From: Lachnospiraceae bacterium
GTDB taxonomy: Bacteria; Bacillota; Clostridia; Lachnospirales; Lachnospiraceae
Reading direction: 5' to 3'
Length of the DNA stretch: 64,000 nucleotides
NCBI GenBank assembly: GCA_017427685.1
Contig: JAFRSH010000018.1
Location: 1-64,000 of the forward strand
Below the pieces are notes generated by a model. That model searched no databases. It was not told the DNA's origin and saw only the letters and a program-made list of their open reading frames with translations. Of this stretch, positions 41,865-51,047 are shown in pieces. Position 1 is the stretch's first letter. Each line of letters opens with the position of its first letter. The position numbers and the translations under genes are program-made.

Positions 41865-43493
41865 GTGGACGAGAACAAAGATTTAACTGCTCAGGACGAG
41901 CTGAGTGTTTCCGAAGAGGCTGTTGCGGAAGAGCAGGCTGCTACTGAGGAAGTTGCAGAAGAGAGTGTTTCAGCTGAACTAACAAAAGAGGATAATTCTT
42001 TTGAAGAAACCGGTACAAACGAACTGAATGCACCCCAAGAGACAACCGGAGAATCAGAGAACGAGGAGTCGGGTTCTGAAACAGATGAACAGACAGAGCA
42101 AAACAATATAGCTGATGTTCAGGATGAGGCTCAGGATGATCAGGATGAGAATCAGGATGGTCAGGATGAACAGAACGAGCAGAACGACTCAGAGGAAGGC
42201 TTCTATAATGTTAAGCTTTCGGATGAGGAGCTTGACGAGGAAGACAGGATCGAACTCCACAAGACAAAGGTTTCGGCAGTGATCGTAGCTTCGTTCGCAC
42301 TGCTGGCTGTGATCGCCATAGTGATCGTTCTGATCGTAGTCATCAAGTATGGTAAGGATAAGGATTCCTCGACGGATATGTCGTCAACCCGGGAAACCTC
42401 CCAGATATCCGCAGTACCTGCAGGCACAGATTCAGACGCAACCGCAGATGCAGATACCGCGACAGTTAACGATGCAGACGCTTCCGAAGAAGCTCCTTCG
42501 GAGCCTATCGACTACACCGACTACGGCGTGACCGTTACACTCGGTGATTACAAGAACCTGAAGTTCGAAGTCCTCGAACCTACGGTGACTGACGAAGAAG
42601 TGGATGTTGAGGTAGATTCGTTCCTTGAGGCGCTTACCGAGATCCGTGATATTACAGACAGAGCCGCACAGGAAGGCGACACGGTTACGATCGACTTCGA
42701 CGGTATCGTGGACGGAGAGCATCACGACAGCACCACCGGAACAGACTTTGAAGTAACGATCGGTTCCCACAGAACGATCACGGGATTTGAGGACGGTATC
42801 GTCGGACTCAAGGTCGGAGACACTAAGGTTCTCAACCTTACCTTCCCCGATCCTTATACAAACCCGGACTTCGCCGGAAAGCCTGTTGATTTCACTATCA
42901 CGGTAAAGAGCATCCGTGCTCCCTATACTCCCGAACTCACGGACGAGGTTGTTGCCGAGAACACAGACTACGAGACGGTTGAAGCATTCCTCGAGAACAC
43001 TAGGGCGGAGCTTCTCGCCGACAAGAAAGAAAACGCAGTTGAAAGCGCTTTCGAAGCTGCAGTTGATGATCTTGTGAACAAGAGCACCTTCAGCAGCGAA
43101 GTGGAGAAAGAGATCGCCGACAGGATCGAGTACTACAGAAGATACTACGACAACTACTTCATGCAGTACTTCGGAGTTGATGCACTCACCTACTCCTCCA
43201 TGACTCAGGAACAGTACGACGAGATGTTACGCAACATCTCGGAGCCCGAGGTTAAGTACCCCTACATCTACAAAGAGATCGCAAAGGCAGAGGGTTACTC
43301 ACCGAGTGAAGAAGAAAGAGCCGCACGCTTCCACGAACTGTTCTACGATATGTACGGATTTGAGAGTGAAGAAGAGATCTACAAGACCTTCACCAAGAAG
43401 ATGTGCGACCTGACAGTCGAGTACGAGCTTCTATCAAGGTACGGCTATAACTACTTAAGAAAAAGCCTGGGGCTGTCCACTCTTGAGGACTGA
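41865..43493 (+). CDS. Membrane-anchored trigger-factor-like peptidyl-prolyl isomerase
   Basis: The 542-residue product (GTG start) begins with an acidic, Gln-rich, low-complexity segment (1-135, with DEAQDDQDENQDGQ), then a membrane helix (about 137-160), a second low-complexity linker (165-215), an FKBP-type PPIase domain (265-350, GDTVTIDFDGIVDGE and GFEDGIVGLKVGD) and a helical C-terminal region (350-542) like the trigger-factor chaperone arms. The order FKBP then arm helices is that of trigger factor, but the ribosome-binding domain is replaced by the tail and membrane helix. It probably folds proteins after secretion, like PrsA, with the chaperone part outside. It follows lepB by 139 bases. 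Confidence 0.85.
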   Translation: MDENKDLTAQDELSVSEEAVAEEQAATEEVAEESVSAELTKEDNSFEETGTNELNAPQETTGESENEESGSETDEQTEQNNIADVQDEAQDDQDENQDGQDEQNEQNDSEEGFYNVKLSDEELDEEDRIELHKTKVSAVIVASFALLAVIAIVIVLIVVIKYGKDKDSSTDMSSTRETSQISAVPAGTDSDATADADTATVNDADASEEAPSEPIDYTDYGVTVTLGDYKNLKFEVLEPTVTDEEVDVEVDSFLEALTEIRDITDRAAQEGDTVTIDFDGIVDGEHHDSTTGTDFEVTIGSHRTITGFEDGIVGLKVGDTKVLNLTFPDPYTNPDFAGKPVDFTITVKSIRAPYTPELTDEVVAENTDYETVEAFLENTRAELLADKKENAVESAFEAAVDDLVNKSTFSSEVEKEIADRIEYYRRYYDNYFMQYFGVDALTYSSMTQEQYDEMLRNISEPEVKYPYIYKEIAKAEGYSPSEEERAARFHELFYDMYGFESEEEIYKTFTKKMCDLTVEYELLSRYGYNYLRKSLGLSTLED

Positions 43494-43545
43494 CGCCATA
43501 ACAACCGGGTTCGGCCTGATCGATACGAGAGATTAAAACAGATTT

Positions 43546-43575
43546 AAAAAGGCGGTTTTTTACCCGCCTTTTTTA
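43546..43575. terminator. Bidirectional terminator between the PPIase and rhomboid genes
   Basis: AAAAAGGCGG and CCGCCTTTTTT pair around a T-rich loop; both strands end in a T-run, as expected between convergent genes. Confidence 0.85.
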
Positions 43576-43597
43576 GTGTATATTGGGATATGCACTC

Positions 43598-44167
43598 TTA
43601 ACGTCTGGATCTGAATCCGCAGATACCACCGATCACACCGCCGATGATGTGTGTCAGCTGGGATACGTTGTCGGTATCAAATATGCCCTGGTAAACCTGC
43701 TGTCCGAGGTAAACGGCAGCCACTATGATGAACGTTATCGGAACCTCTCTTTGTCTAAAGCCGCACACCGAAGCAAGTACTATGTAAGCGAAGACTACTC
43801 CGCTCGCTCCGAAGAGCATCACGCCGGGGAAGAAGATGAAATGTATAATCCCGGAGAAAAGCGCCGTAAGCCCGATCACCAAAAGCAGGAGCCCCGAGCT
43901 GTATCTCTCCTCAAGCATGGGGCCGAGTATCAGTATCAGAAGCATGTTGTTGACGAGATGGTTCACATCGGCATGCCCGAATATATGACAAAAGAACCTC
44001 ACGTACGTCAGCGGATCTGCGAGCGATGCGCGGTACACTCCGAAAACAAGGGTGTCGCTCTTCCCTCCCGTTACGGATGAAAGCACGAGCGCGAGAACGC
44101 ATATCGCGACAAAAGTCAGTGTAAAGGGTGCGTTCAGCACCAGCTTGTATCTGTGACTGCCTGCCAT
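43598..44167 (-). CDS. Rhomboid-family intramembrane serine protease
   Basis: A 189-residue, six-helix membrane protein with the catalytic Ser in LFGASGVVFA (Ser122) and His in LTHIIGGVIGG (His173), plus HADVNHLVNNM (His70, Asn74) for the oxyanion region. It cuts substrates within the membrane. It lies 15 bases after rsmA on the same strand, at the end of the ABC-dacF-tatD-rsmA run. Confidence 0.92.
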   Translation of the reverse strand: MAGSHRYKLVLNAPFTLTFVAICVLALVLSSVTGGKSDTLVFGVYRASLADPLTYVRFFCHIFGHADVNHLVNNMLLILILGPMLEERYSSGLLLLVIGLTALFSGIIHFIFFPGVMLFGASGVVFAYIVLASVCGFRQREVPITFIIVAAVYLGQQVYQGIFDTDNVSQLTHIIGGVIGGICGFRSRR

Positions 44168-44182
44168 ATTAAACTCCTCTTT

Positions 44183-45082
44183 TTAGGTCTCTTTATTCCG
44201 TATAGTTTTCTTTTTACTCAGAACAGCGAGCAGCTCCGAGATACGAGCAAACTGCTGCAGCGAGAGCACCTCTCCTCTTGCGAGGGGTGAAAGGCCGAGA
44301 CTCTCAAGGGCTCCGGCTACTTCTTCCTTCGTGCAGTTCAGTCCCTGTGCGTTCGTCAGCGCGTTCTGAAGCGTTTTGCGGCGCTGACCGAAGGCTGCCT
44401 TGACGATAGCGAACATGTGGTTCGGATCCCCCGTCGAAACGGGCGGTTCAGGACGCACCGTAAGCCTCACTACCGCGCTCATGACATCCGGGCGGGGCAT
44501 GAAGCAGTTCTTCGGAACGTTGGCCGCAAGGTAGCACTCCGAGTAGTACGAAACAGCAACAGTGAGTGCTCCGTAGTCCTTCGTGCCGGGCTGCGCGCAC
44601 ATGCGGGAAGCCACTTCCTTCTGGACCATAAGCGTCATGGATTCCATGGGCACATGCTTCTCAAAAAGCCCCATGATGATGGGTGTCGTTATGTAATACG
44701 GCAGGTTCGCCACTACCTTGACGGGCCGGCCGCCGTTCTCTGTCCTGACGAGCTCCTCGATGTCGACCTTGAGGACGTCCTCGTTGATGATCGTGAGGTT
44801 CGTGTAGTCCTTGAGGATGTCTTCTTTCAGTATCTTCACGAGATCCCTGTCGATCTCGATCGCGATGACCTTGCGTGCGCGCTCACACAGATACCTCGTC
44901 ATCGTCCCGATACCGGGCCCGATCTCGAGCACGCAGTCGTCCTCCGTAACGCCCGCCGCATCGATGATCTTCTCGATGACATGACCGTCGATAAGGAAGT
45001 TCTGGCCGAACTTCTTGCGGGGCATAAGGTCGTATTTCTTCAGTATTCCTATCGTTCTTGCAGGTTCGTCATTTAGTATCAT
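44183..45082 (-). CDS. rsmA: 16S rRNA (A1518/A1519-N6,N6)-dimethyltransferase
   Basis: The 299-residue product (KsgA) has the expected motifs: KKFGQNFLID, VLEIGPGIGTMTRYL for SAM binding, the catalytic VANLPYYITTPI, and the C-terminal helical part with AAFGQRRKTLQNAL. It dimethylates two adenines near the 3' end of 16S rRNA late in small-subunit assembly. It follows tatD after 2 bases, a pairing common in Firmicutes. Confidence 0.96.
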   Translation of the reverse strand: MILNDEPARTIGILKKYDLMPRKKFGQNFLIDGHVIEKIIDAAGVTEDDCVLEIGPGIGTMTRYLCERARKVIAIEIDRDLVKILKEDILKDYTNLTIINEDVLKVDIEELVRTENGGRPVKVVANLPYYITTPIIMGLFEKHVPMESMTLMVQKEVASRMCAQPGTKDYGALTVAVSYYSECYLAANVPKNCFMPRPDVMSAVVRLTVRPEPPVSTGDPNHMFAIVKAAFGQRRKTLQNALTNAQGLNCTKEEVAGALESLGLSPLARGEVLSLQQFARISELLAVLSKKKTIRNKET

Positions 45083-45084
45083 TA

Positions 45085-45861
45085 TTATATCCCGTAAAAT
45101 CTCTGAGCGTTTGCAAATGTAATGTCTTCCGCCTCTTCAACGCTTATCCCGCGAAGCTCGGCCAGAGCCCGCACGACATGCTTGATGTTCGAAGAGTCGT
45201 TCCTGCTTCCCCTGAAAGGTTCGGGTGCGAGGTACGGGCAGTCCGTCTCAAGGAGGATCCTGTCCGTCGGAAGCGCCGCAACGGCTTCGCGAAGCTTCCT
45301 GCCGTTCTTGAAGGTGAGCACACCTCCGACCCCGATATAAAGGCCCATGGCGGCGTATTCGAGCGCCTGCTCCTTCTCGTAGGAGTAACAGTGCATAACA
45401 GCCGAAAGGGGCTTTCCTGACCTTTTAAAGCGGTCCCTGACGATGTCGAAGGTCACCTGCGCGGCATCCCTGCTGTGGATGACCACGGGAAGTCCGAACT
45501 CGTCGGCCAGATCCCACTGTCTGATGAAGGCTTGCTTCTGAAGCTCGAGCGAGTCCTTGTCATAGTGTAGGTCGATACCGATCTCGCCGACCGCCCTGAC
45601 GCGCTTGCTGCCCGTGATCAGGCTCCTGAGCGCCTCGATCCCGCTGTCGTCAACCTCGTGGACACTCTCGGGATGGATCCCGACCGCGGCCCAGATTCTT
45701 TCATCACTCTCAGCGAGCCTCACGGATGATGCGGAGCTCTTAAGATCGGCCCCTATGTTTACCACGCAGCCGACTCCGCTCGCGAATACCTTCCTAAGGA
45801 CCTCGTCCCTGTCCTCATCGAAAGCGCTGTCGTCATAGTGCGCATGTGTATCAAAAATCAT
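45085..45861 (-). CDS. tatD: TatD-family metal-dependent DNase
   Basis: The 258-residue product has the TatD signature: MIFDTHAHYDD with the metal-binding His pair, AVGEIGIDLHYDKDS, VIHSRDA, MHCYSY and LLETDCPYLAPEPFRG. It is a 3'-5' DNA exonuclease or deoxyribonuclease. The start is ATG 45859-45861, overlapping the dacF stop by ATGA; a longer upstream frame inside dacF is a shadow. Confidence 0.94.
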   Translation of the reverse strand: MIFDTHAHYDDSAFDEDRDEVLRKVFASGVGCVVNIGADLKSSASSVRLAESDERIWAAVGIHPESVHEVDDSGIEALRSLITGSKRVRAVGEIGIDLHYDKDSLELQKQAFIRQWDLADEFGLPVVIHSRDAAQVTFDIVRDRFKRSGKPLSAVMHCYSYEKEQALEYAAMGLYIGVGGVLTFKNGRKLREAVAALPTDRILLETDCPYLAPEPFRGSRNDSSNIKHVVRALAELRGISVEEAEDITFANAQRFYGI

Positions 45862-47294
45862 AATCTTCTCTTTCTGACAATAATGATCGTGATCGCTCCG
45901 AGCAGGAGGATGACAGCCGCGATGAGCGCGCCGTACATGAGCGGTCTGAGCTCCATGGGCTTCTCCTTGCGCGTGCTTTCGAGCTGTTCGGGCCAGATCC
46001 TCGTCCTCGACGAAAGGTCCGTGAAGGCCTCCTCGGGAGGTATCAGGAACCTCGGCCATTCCTTGTTGTACTTCTCCTGCGTCATGGGGTCGTCCTCGAG
46101 GTAGTAGACGATGTCGGCCGATCCGACGACTCTTTCTCCGTACGTATATGTGACATGTCCGATCACGTTATCCCCGTGGCCGATCTCGGTCCCGGGCTCG
46201 AGGATAACTTCGCGTTTTGTATCCGATGGAAGCGCGTACGAAGGCAGAATGATGATGCCCTCGGTACCGGTCGAAAGGAGTTCTCTCCTGTCCTCGTCGA
46301 ACTTGTTCTCCGAGTCGAACATGGACGGGAGGGTCTCTTCTACGCCTCCTGCCGTCGTGCTGTCGCCTGCCTGGGTCATCTTGTAGACATTGAAATTATC
46401 GAAACCGAATTCGAGAAGCTTCCTTGAGTCGGCGTAAACATCGTTCCATGTGGGCGCGTGCATTACGACGCTGATCAGCGTCTTGCCGTCCTTTCGCGCA
46501 TATGTGACAAGCGCGTAACCTGCCTGGTTCGTCGCTCCCGTTTTGCCACCGATGCAGTAATCGTACTTCTGAGTGCCGTTAAGGAACCAGTGGTGGTTGG
46601 TGAGGAGCTTTTCGGAGTTCTTGTTGGTGGTGGGCATGGCGAATGTCGCTGTGCCCGTGATCTTCATGAAATCCTCGTTGCCGTAGGCCGCGCGTGATAT
46701 GAGCGCGAGGTCGTAGGGGCAGGTGTAGTGGTCGTCATCATGGAGTCCGTGGGAGTTGGCGAAGTGGGATCTCTCGCAGCCCAGGCTCTGTGCCTTCCAG
46801 TTCATCATCTTGATGAACCTCGCGATCGAACCGCCGACATGCTCGCCAACGGCGTAAGTCGCTTCGTTACCGGACTCGAGCATGATACCGTAAAGCGCCT
46901 GTTCGAGAGTGACCTGCTCGCCTTCCACAAGACCCATACGGCTACTCGTCTTGGAGACGTAGTTGTCGGCCGCGTAGGAGACCGTCACGATCTCACTCAG
47001 GTCAGCGTTTTCAAGAGCCACAAGAGTCGTGAGGATCTTGGTGGTGCTGGCGGGGTAGAATCTTTCGTAGATGTTCTTCTCATAAAGGATACTGCCCGTG
47101 TCGGCATCCATGAGTATCGCTCCGTCGCCGGTGAGGTTCGGACCCGCGGGCCACGCAAGGATCTCCTCGTCTGCCGAGGCGGGAACTGCGTCTGCTATGA
47201 ATAGGCTTCCACAGCCAAACAAAGACACAGTTATAGCAGTGATAAGAATAATTATGAAGCTGTTATGTTTCCTTCTCCCGATCACTGTCGTCAC
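45858..47294 (-). CDS. dacF: D-alanyl-D-alanine carboxypeptidase (DacF/PBP5-like)
   Basis: The 478-residue product is exported by an N-terminal membrane segment, then has the penicillin-binding motifs: Ser83-x-x-Lys in PASTTK, Ser141-x-Asn in LESGNEA and Lys-Thr-Gly in GGKTGAT (251-253). A C-terminal beta domain and a membrane helix (about 448-470) with basic RKRRL tail anchor it. It trims the terminal D-Ala of wall peptides. The start is taken as GTG 47294, after AGAGGATTGGAA; the frame extends upstream into the ABC gene. Confidence 0.92.
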   Translation of the reverse strand: MTTVIGRRKHNSFIIILITAITVSLFGCGSLFIADAVPASADEEILAWPAGPNLTGDGAILMDADTGSILYEKNIYERFYPASTTKILTTLVALENADLSEIVTVSYAADNYVSKTSSRMGLVEGEQVTLEQALYGIMLESGNEATYAVGEHVGGSIARFIKMMNWKAQSLGCERSHFANSHGLHDDDHYTCPYDLALISRAAYGNEDFMKITGTATFAMPTTNKNSEKLLTNHHWFLNGTQKYDYCIGGKTGATNQAGYALVTYARKDGKTLISVVMHAPTWNDVYADSRKLLEFGFDNFNVYKMTQAGDSTTAGGVEETLPSMFDSENKFDEDRRELLSTGTEGIIILPSYALPSDTKREVILEPGTEIGHGDNVIGHVTYTYGERVVGSADIVYYLEDDPMTQEKYNKEWPRFLIPPEEAFTDLSSRTRIWPEQLESTRKEKPMELRPLMYGALIAAVILLLGAITIIIVRKRRL

Positions 47295-47313
47295 TTCCAA
47301 TCCTCTTCTTTTT

Positions 47314-49215
47314 TCAGGCAATTGAATTGCCCGTATAGAGCTTGTAATAACGTCCCTTCTGCTCGATAAGTTCGTCATGAGTTCCGCGCTCCACGATCCT
47401 GCCCTGCTCGAGAACCATGATGCAATCACTGTTCTGAACGGTTGAAAGTCTGTGCGCGATAACGAACGTCGTCCTGCCCTTCATAAGGCTGTCCATACCT
47501 CTCTGGACGATCTTTTCGGTTCTGGTATCGATCGAGGAGGTTGCCTCGTCGAGGATCAGAACGGGAGGATCGGCGATAGCCGCTCTCGCGATCGAGAGAA
47601 GCTGTCTCTGGCCCTGCGAAAGGTTGGCTCCGTCGCCGGTAAGCTGCGTGTCGTAGCCCTTGGGAAGCTTCTTGATGAAGTTGTGGGCGTTGGCGAGCTT
47701 GGCTGCGGCGATGACTTCCTCGTCGGTCGCATCGAGCTTGCCGTAACGGATGTTGTCCGCAACGGTACCGGTGAAGAGATGTGTATCCTGAAGAACGATA
47801 CCGAGCGAGTGACGCAGGTCGTTCTTTTTGATCTTGTTAATGTTTATGCCGTCGTATCGGATCTTGCCGTCCTGGATATCATAGAACCTGTTGATGAGGT
47901 TCGTGATGGTAGTCTTGCCGGCACCCGTCGATCCGACGAAAGCGATCTTCTGTCCGGGCTTGGCGAAGAGCTTGACATCGAACAGTATCTGCTTCTCGGG
48001 AACGTAGCTGAAGTCCACGCCGTCAAACACAACGTCGCCCTTGAGCTCTACGTAATCAGTCTCACCGCTTGCCTTATGGAAGTGCTTCCAAGCCCAGCGA
48101 CCCGTGCGCTCCTCGCTCTCCTCGAGTCCGTTCGCGCCTTCTCGGGCATTGACGAGGGTAACATAACCGTCATCGGTCTCGGACTGCTCGTCGAGAAGCT
48201 TGAAGATCCTATCGGCACCCGCGAGTGACATGATAACGGATGCGAACTGCATACTGATCTGGTTGATGGGCATGCTGAAGCTCTTGTTGAGGGTCAGGAA
48301 GCTGGCGAGCCCACCGAGCGTGAAGCCGCCGACACCGCCCATAGCGAGCGCAGCACCGACCACGGCGATTATAACGTAGTTGACGTTGCTCATCTGCATG
48401 TTGATGGGGCCGATGAGGTTGGCGTAACGATTGGCGTTATATGCGCTGTCGCAGAGACCGTCGTTGAGAGCCTTGAAGCCCTTGATGGACTCCTCTTCAT
48501 GACAGAAGACCTTGACAACCTTCTGGCCGGTCATCATCTCCTCGATGTAGCCGTTGACGGCTCCGAGGTCCTTCTGCTGCTTAACGAAGTACTTACCCGA
48601 AAGTCCCGACACCTTCTTGGTGATCAGGATCATGATACCGATAAGGAAGATCGACAGGAGCGTGAGCCAGCCGTTCAGGAAGATCATGCTGATAAGCACG
48701 CTGACGATCGTGATGATACTGTTTACGAGCTGAGGGATACTCATGCTCACCATCTGCCTGAAGGTGTCGACGTCGTTCGTGTACATGGACATGATGTCGC
48801 CGTGCGAATGCGAGTCGAAGTACCTGATGGGCAGGCTCTCCATGTGCTCAAACATCCTGTCGCGGATGCGCTGCATCGTGCCCTGTGTCAGGAACACCTG
48901 CACGAGCTGCTGAAGGTAAGCAGCAAGGAAACCGCCCGCGAGGATGAGCGCAACTCTGAGGATATCGGCAGGAAGCGTCTCGGAAAGCGATCCGCCCCCG
49001 TTCAGTGCAGGAGTGATGTGTTTGTCTATAAGCGTTTGTGTAAAGAGCATTCCCTGAACCGTCGCCTGTACGGACAGGAAGATGCAGACCGCGATAAAGA
49101 TCCACTTGAGCATGTTGCCCTTAAATACCAGCTTCATGAGCCTCAGGAAGATCTTCCCGGGGTTCTCGACCGTGGGCTTAACGCCTCTCGGCACTCTGTT
49201 CATAGGTCCCGGCAT
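47314..49215 (-). CDS. ABC exporter half-transporter, consensus-ATPase subunit
   Basis: The 633-residue product has six membrane helices (about 30-330), a charged insertion around 345-395 and a nucleotide-binding domain with GSTGAGKTTI, LSQGQRQLLSIARA, VLILDEATSSID and FVIAHRLSTV, all catalytic residues present. The start shares one base with the stop of the partner gene (TGATG). With the partner's degenerate ATPase this fits the BmrCD/TM287-288 class of asymmetric heterodimers. A multidrug or lipid role is possible. Confidence 0.92.
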   Translation of the reverse strand: MPGPMNRVPRGVKPTVENPGKIFLRLMKLVFKGNMLKWIFIAVCIFLSVQATVQGMLFTQTLIDKHITPALNGGGSLSETLPADILRVALILAGGFLAAYLQQLVQVFLTQGTMQRIRDRMFEHMESLPIRYFDSHSHGDIMSMYTNDVDTFRQMVSMSIPQLVNSIITIVSVLISMIFLNGWLTLLSIFLIGIMILITKKVSGLSGKYFVKQQKDLGAVNGYIEEMMTGQKVVKVFCHEEESIKGFKALNDGLCDSAYNANRYANLIGPINMQMSNVNYVIIAVVGAALAMGGVGGFTLGGLASFLTLNKSFSMPINQISMQFASVIMSLAGADRIFKLLDEQSETDDGYVTLVNAREGANGLEESEERTGRWAWKHFHKASGETDYVELKGDVVFDGVDFSYVPEKQILFDVKLFAKPGQKIAFVGSTGAGKTTITNLINRFYDIQDGKIRYDGININKIKKNDLRHSLGIVLQDTHLFTGTVADNIRYGKLDATDEEVIAAAKLANAHNFIKKLPKGYDTQLTGDGANLSQGQRQLLSIARAAIADPPVLILDEATSSIDTRTEKIVQRGMDSLMKGRTTFVIAHRLSTVQNSDCIMVLEQGRIVERGTHDELIEQKGRYYKLYTGNSIA

Positions 49216-51014
49216 CAGTCCTTCCCCCTTTCGTCAAAGTCGGCATCCGCGCCTGTCTGCGACTCGTAGATGTCTTTGTAGATCTCGTTGTTTTTGAGGA
49301 GCTCGTCGTGCGTTCCGATGCCGCTCACTCTGCCGTCATCCATGACGATGATCCTGTCGGCGTGGCAGACACTCATGATCCTCTGGGAGATGATGATCTT
49401 GGTCGTGTCGGGGATCTCGTTCGCGAACGCGTTCCTGATCGCCGCATCGGTCGCTGTGTCGACCGCGCTCGTGCTGTCGTCGAGCACGAGGATCTTGGGC
49501 TTCTTCACGAGGGCTCTGGCGATACAAAGCCTCTGCTTCTGGCCGCCGGAGACGTTCGTTCCGCCCTGCTCGATGCGGGTGTTGTAGCCGTCGGGCAGAC
49601 TGTCGACAAAATCATCGATGCAGGCGAGCTTGCATGCACGCTTGCACTCCTCGAGTATCTGCTCGTCCGTCAGGGTGTCGCGGTCAGGCCTGCTGCGCCT
49701 GATGCCCCACGAAAGGTTCTCGGTGATCGAGCCGGAGAAGAGGACGTTCTTCTGAAGCACAACGCTCACCTCGTCACGGAGGGTCTCGATGTCGTACTCC
49801 CTGACATCCCTGCCGCCGACGAGCACGCTGCCGTCGCTGACATCGTAGAGTCTGCTGATCAGGCTGACGAGCGTCGTCTTACCGCTTCCGGTTCCGCCGA
49901 TGATGCCGACGGTCTCACCTGCTTTAATACTAACGTTTATGTCATCAAGGATATTTTCCTGAGCCTGTTTGTCATACTTGAAGGATACACCGTTAAAGCT
50001 GATCGAGCCGTCCGGGATCTCCATGACGGGGTTCTCGGGATTGGTGATATCGGGCTCTTCCGAGAGGACCTCGCCGATACGCCTCATGCTCGCCAAGCTC
50101 ATGGTCATCATGACGAAGACCATGGAAACCATCATAAGGCTGAAGAGGATGCTCATGCAGTACGAAAGGAGACTGATGAGATCACCCGTCTGAAGCTCGG
50201 TCTGACCGGAGTTGACGATCATGTTCGCGCCGACCCAGCTCACGAGGAGTATACATGTGTAGCTGGTGATGTTCATAACGGGGTTGTTGATAGAGATAAG
50301 GAGCTCCGCCTTGGTGAAGATCTTCCTGATGGCGGCACTTGCCTTCTTGAACTTCTTAACTTCATGATCCTCACGGACAAAAGCCTTGACAACTCTGATG
50401 CCCGAAACGTTCTCCTGAACGCTGGCGTTGAGCTCGTCGTACTTGGGAAATGCCTGCGAGAACACCTTGGTAGTCTTGGAGATAAGGATTGAAAGAACGA
50501 TCGCAAGGAAGACCGTCGCGCCGAGGTAGATGAGCGCGATCTTCGGGCTGATGATAAAGGACATCACGAGCGCGATGACAAGCGACGCGGGTGCTCTCAT
50601 GCACATACGAAGTGCCATCTGGTACGCGTTCTGGACGTTCGTGACATCGGTCGTGAGACGTGTCACGAGACCTGCGGTACTGAACCTGTCGATGTTGGAG
50701 AAAGAGAATGTCTGGATCTTCTCGAACATGCCCTGTCTGAGGTTCTTGGCAAGACCCGTCGAAGCCTTGGCGCCGTACTTGCCGCCCATGATACCGGCAA
50801 AGAGTCCGACGAGCGCCGCTACGATCATGAACCCTCCAACAAGAAGGATGACCCCGAGGTTCCCGCCTCCTTCCGCATTGATACCGTCATCAACGAGGAT
50901 GCCCATAAGATACGGCACGATCATCTCCATGATAACTTCGAGTATCATAAAGCAGGGCGTCACAATGGACGCCGCTTTATACTCTTTCACATATGAAAGT
51001 ATTTTCCTGATCAT
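49215..51014 (-). CDS. ABC exporter half-transporter, degenerate-ATPase subunit
   Basis: The 599-residue product has six membrane helices (about 15-310) and an ATPase domain with GGTGSGKTTLV and NVSGGQKQRLCIARAL. The catalytic Glu after Walker B is replaced by Asp (VLDDSTSAVD) and the H-loop His by Gln (ISQRIMSV). These changes mark the non-hydrolysing site of asymmetric heterodimeric exporters, with the partner at 47314-49215 carrying the intact residues. The upstream surface-protein gene ends 33 bases away. Confidence 0.92.
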   Translation of the reverse strand: MIRKILSYVKEYKAASIVTPCFMILEVIMEMIVPYLMGILVDDGINAEGGGNLGVILLVGGFMIVAALVGLFAGIMGGKYGAKASTGLAKNLRQGMFEKIQTFSFSNIDRFSTAGLVTRLTTDVTNVQNAYQMALRMCMRAPASLVIALVMSFIISPKIALIYLGATVFLAIVLSILISKTTKVFSQAFPKYDELNASVQENVSGIRVVKAFVREDHEVKKFKKASAAIRKIFTKAELLISINNPVMNITSYTCILLVSWVGANMIVNSGQTELQTGDLISLLSYCMSILFSLMMVSMVFVMMTMSLASMRRIGEVLSEEPDITNPENPVMEIPDGSISFNGVSFKYDKQAQENILDDINVSIKAGETVGIIGGTGSGKTTLVSLISRLYDVSDGSVLVGGRDVREYDIETLRDEVSVVLQKNVLFSGSITENLSWGIRRSRPDRDTLTDEQILEECKRACKLACIDDFVDSLPDGYNTRIEQGGTNVSGGQKQRLCIARALVKKPKILVLDDSTSAVDTATDAAIRNAFANEIPDTTKIIISQRIMSVCHADRIIVMDDGRVSGIGTHDELLKNNEIYKDIYESQTGADADFDERGKD

Positions 51015-51047
51015 TGTTTATGCCTCTGCTTGTTTATTTGAATCCTG

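Noticed and set aside
42110..42200. Repeated GAT/CAG-rich units that look like a tandem DNA repeat
   Set aside because: They encode the acidic Asp/Gln tail of the trigger-factor-like protein and vary as a low-complexity coding region does.
45862..46059. N-terminal extension of TatD
   Set aside because: The conserved protein starts at MIFDTHAHYDD and the ATGA overlap with dacF sets the start at 45861.
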